From Saccharopolyspora hordei (GTDB lineage: Bacteria; Actinomycetota; Actinomycetes; Mycobacteriales; Pseudonocardiaceae), in contig NZ_JACCFJ010000001.1 of assembly GCF_013410345.1 (NCBI RefSeq), positions 2,083,001 through 2,147,000 on the forward strand: a DNA stretch of 64,000 nt. Reading direction: 5' to 3'. Within the stretch, counting starts at the first letter, position 1; every line of letters starts with the position of its first letter. The translations under genes were made by a program, and so were the position numbers. The notes under the pieces are model-generated. The model did no database searches and was not told the origin of the DNA. It saw only the letters and a list, made by a program, of their open reading frames with translations. Below, piece by piece: positions 62,801-64,000 of the stretch.

Positions 62801-63446
62801 GCTGTCCTACGAGCGGGAGATGCTGGGCCTGTACGTCTCGGCGCACCCGCTCGACGGCGCCGAGCGCCTGCTGGCGCCCTACCAGGACACCAGCATCGCC
62901 GAGCTGGTCGGCGGGGAGCGGGAGGTCGGCGCGGGCAAGGACCAGATCAAGATCGCCGGGATGATCTCCGGCATCCAGCGCCGCATCAACAAGAACGGCC
63001 ACCCGTGGGCCATCGTCACGCTGGAGGACCTGGACGCCAGCGTCGAGGTGCTGTTCTTCCCCAAGGCCTACGAGATGTTCGCCGACTGCCTGGTCGAGGA
63101 CACCGCGCTGGCGGTCAAGGGCCGCGTCAACGAGCGCGAGGGCACCATCAGCGTCTTCGCCTCCGACGCGGTGCCGGTGGACATCTCCGCGGCGGAGACG
63201 GACCCGGGCACCGACCCGGCGTTCGTGATCAAGGTGCCGGTGAGCCGGGTGGACCAGTCGCTGGTGCAGGAGCTCAAGCGCACCCTGCAGGCGCACGCGG
63301 GGACCACCCCGGTGCACGTCAAGCTGCAGAGCCCGCGCGGGGTGACCCGCCTGGCGCTGTCCAGCGACTACTTCGTCTCCACCGAGAACGGCCTGCAGGG
63401 CGAGCTCAAGGGCCTGCTCGGGGCGGGCTGCTTCGAGTCGGTGTGA
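59862..63446 (+). CDS. dnaE: DNA polymerase III alpha subunit DnaE
   Basis: A 1194-residue C-family polymerase of normal length. Domains in order: PHP ([19 protein letters not shown]), palm with the catalytic aspartates in [10 protein letters not shown], fingers, the helix-hairpin-helix/tau-binding region, an OB fold near residues 1010-1095 ([18 protein letters not shown]), and a C-terminal beta-rich end. It replicates the chromosome; in actinobacteria the PHP site of DnaE1 can be an active proofreading exonuclease. GTG at 59862 has AAGGAGGAGG upstream. A hairpin terminator follows. Confidence 0.97.
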   Translation: MPVDPFVHLHVHTEYSMLDGAAKVGALFAEAERLGMPAVGMTDHGNMFGADEFYQQAKKTGIKPIIGIEAYLAPGSRFHKKPVFWGEAKQRGTDEFGEGGDVSGAGAYTHMTMLARNATGLRNLFTLSSRASFEGYYRKPRMDKELIAEHAEGIIATTGCPSGEVQTRLRLRQFDEALRAAAEYQEIFGKENFFLELMDHGLPIERSVREGLLEIAKKLDIPPLATNDSHYVTVDQAESHGALLCVQSGKTLSDESRFKFDGDGYYLKSAEEMREYWDSEVPGAADNTLRVAEMVESYEDVWKFQDRMPRVADGSGRSERELLAEEIERYLPTRYPDGPTDECRKRIQVELDVLDTKGYCAYFLVVGDLTRWAKSQGIHVGPGRGSAAGSLLAYILHITNLDPLEHGLIFERFLNPERNSPPDIDLDFDDRRRDEVLQYAINKYGRDKVAQVITFGKIKTKAAIKDAARVHHGQPGFAIADKISKALPPPIAAKDIPLSGIVDPQHERYAEAAEVRSLIENDPTVSQIFDTARGLEGLIRNAGVHACAVILSSQPLMGTVPLWAREDGSIITGWDYPSCEAIGLLKMDFLGLSNLTILGDALRMVKENHGREIDLSNLALDDKATYELLARGESLGVFQLEGGGMRELLKRMQPTEFADIVACNALYRPGPMEVNAHNDYADRKNGKKPVEPIHPELDEPLKDILAETYGLIVYQEQIMAIAQKVAGYSLGRADILRRAMGKKKKEVLDQEFEGFRDGMLAQGFSNEAIEKLWATVLPFAGYAFNKSHAAGYALVAYWTAYLKANYPAEYMAALLTSNGDNKDKMAVYLAECRRMGVKVLSPDVNDSKDTFAAVGSDIRFGMSAIRNVGSNVVASIVKTREEKGRYTSFTDFLDKSEILVCNKRVIESLIKAGAFDSLGHTRMSLVQHHESAVEAVIGLKRQQAMGQFDLFGADDSADSAESSPLAHLTFSPEEWPRKQLLSYEREMLGLYVSAHPLDGAERLLAPYQDTSIAELVGGEREVGAGKDQIKIAGMISGIQRRINKNGHPWAIVTLEDLDASVEVLFFPKAYEMFADCLVEDTALAVKGRVNEREGTISVFASDAVPVDISAAETDPGTDPAFVIKVPVSRVDQSLVQELKRTLQAHAGTTPVHVKLQSPRGVTRLALSSDYFVSTENGLQGELKGLLGAGCFESV

Positions 63447-63452
63447 TCCGGT

Positions 63453-63482
63453 GGGCGCTCCCCGGTGGCTGGGGGAGCGCCC
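63453..63482 (+). terminator. Terminator after dnaE
   Basis: An 11-bp perfect stem (63453-63463 with 63472-63482) and eight-base loop, six bases after the dnaE stop. Confidence 0.75.
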
Positions 63483-63610
63483 GCGCTCGCTCGCGTGGTG
63501 GCGACGACGTACCGGCCAGGCTGAGGCGGTTCTCAGGTCCGGGTGACACGCGGCCGTGAACGGGGTTCACTGGGAGGAGCGGTCACCACTGCCGAGTGCG
63601 AAGGAAACCG

Positions 63611-64000
63611 ATGTCCACCACCGAGGCGCGCACCGAAGAGCCCGTCTTCGACGCCGAGTTCGTCAACGACCTGCACGCGCGGTACGCCGAGATCCGCGGC
63701 ACCACGCCGGTCCAGCGCATGCGCACCCAGAACGGCCTGCCGGTCTGGGTCATCACCCGGTACGCCGACGCCCGCGCCGCGCTGGCCGATCCCCGGCTGA
63801 GCAAGGAGGGCGCGCGGATCCGCGAGGTGATCAACGCGAACCTGCCGCCGGACTCCGACCGCCGGGCGTTCGACGACTCGTTGGCCGCGCACATGCTCAA
63901 CACGGACCCGCCGGAGCACACCCGGCTGCGCAAGCTCGTGGTCAAGGCGTTCACCAGCCGCCGGGTGGAGGCCCTGCGCCCGCGGGTCGAGGAGATCACC
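63611..64000 (+). CDS. Cytochrome P450 (N-terminal part, runs off the window)
   Basis: The first 130 residues of a bacterial class I P450: the N-terminal helix A/strand 1 region (PVWVITRYADARAALADPRLSKE) and the helix C region (HMLNTDPPEHTRLRKLVVKAFTSRRVEALRP) whose His and Arg contact the haem propionates. The oxygen-binding and haem-Cys motifs lie outside the window. Substrate unknown; such genes in actinomycetes often serve specialised metabolism. ATG at 63611 with GAAGGAAA upstream. Confidence 0.93.
   Translation, partial: MSTTEARTEEPVFDAEFVNDLHARYAEIRGTTPVQRMRTQNGLPVWVITRYADARAALADPRLSKEGARIREVINANLPPDSDRRAFDDSLAAHMLNTDPPEHTRLRKLVVKAFTSRRVEALRPRVEEIT

Noticed and set aside
1-64000. tRNA or rRNA genes
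   Set aside because: No cloverleaf-like sequence with a GGTTCGAATCC-type T-loop and no rRNA stretch was recognised on either strand. The tRNA-like pairing element at 48500-48715 belongs to the T-box leader.

Overview
This 64 kb window is very GC-rich, with almost every codon ending in G or C, many GTG starts and four-base stop/start overlaps. It comes from a filamentous actinomycete, probably of the Pseudonocardiales and most like Saccharopolyspora. Supporting evidence is the actinobacterial division and cell-wall (dcw) gene set (mraZ, SepF, Wag31/DivIVA, DAP-type MurE), a PspM-like protein, DUF3040, a type-2 IleRS behind an actinobacterial T-box, a SAM-IV riboswitch and a three-gene proton-translocating transhydrogenase. 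The genus is an inference.

Layout. 1-5.7 kb: end of a PspM-like gene, an NCS2 permease, an Nei-type glycosylase, a soloist ParA-like ATPase, a methyltransferase and DUF3040. 5.8-10.3 kb (minus strand): moxR-DUF58-transglutaminase operon. 10.7-15.3 kb: mraZ with an operator-bearing promoter, rsmH, ftsL, ftsI. 15.4-21.7 kb: an interruption with a sugar-acid transporter and dehydratase pair, a secreted Cys/His protein, decayed genes and an IS30 element. 21.7-32.2 kb: murE-murF-mraY-murD-ftsW-murG-murC-ftsQ. 32.3-42.4 kb: a second interruption with an EACC1-type gene plus a caspase fused to EccC-like ATPases, a sugar ABC transporter without its ATPase, a cluster of 46-bp inverted repeats, a WYL regulator and an SDR oxidoreductase. 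42.9-47.9 kb: ftsZ-pgeF-yggS-sepF-yggT-wag31. 48-55.6 kb: a small membrane protein, T-box/ileS, SAM-IV riboswitch/class V aminotransferase, lspA, rluD-like and a small orphan. 55.8-58.6 kb (minus): pntAa-pntAb-pntB. 58.7-64 kb: a leaderless orphan, dnaE and the start of a cytochrome P450.

How the genes work together. Most of the window builds and divides the cell wall: MurC-F make UDP-MurNAc-pentapeptide, MraY and MurG make lipid II, FtsW/FtsI polymerise and cross-link it under FtsQ/FtsL control, and FtsZ/SepF/Wag31 place septum and tip growth. The most unusual content lies between ftsQ and ftsZ, normally neighbours in actinobacteria. There a small EACC1-like protein is followed after four bases by a 1391-residue protein joining a caspase-type protease to four FtsK/EccC-type ATPase modules, with no membrane anchor and no other type VII secretion gene in the window. 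It looks like a regulated protease of the biological-conflict type that has captured a secretion-motor ATPase. Other points of interest are the SAM-IV riboswitch in front of a cysteine-desulfurase-like gene, a phased set of MraZ boxes over the mraZ promoter, a possible CTG-started ORF running into ftsZ, and the two breaks in the dcw cluster.
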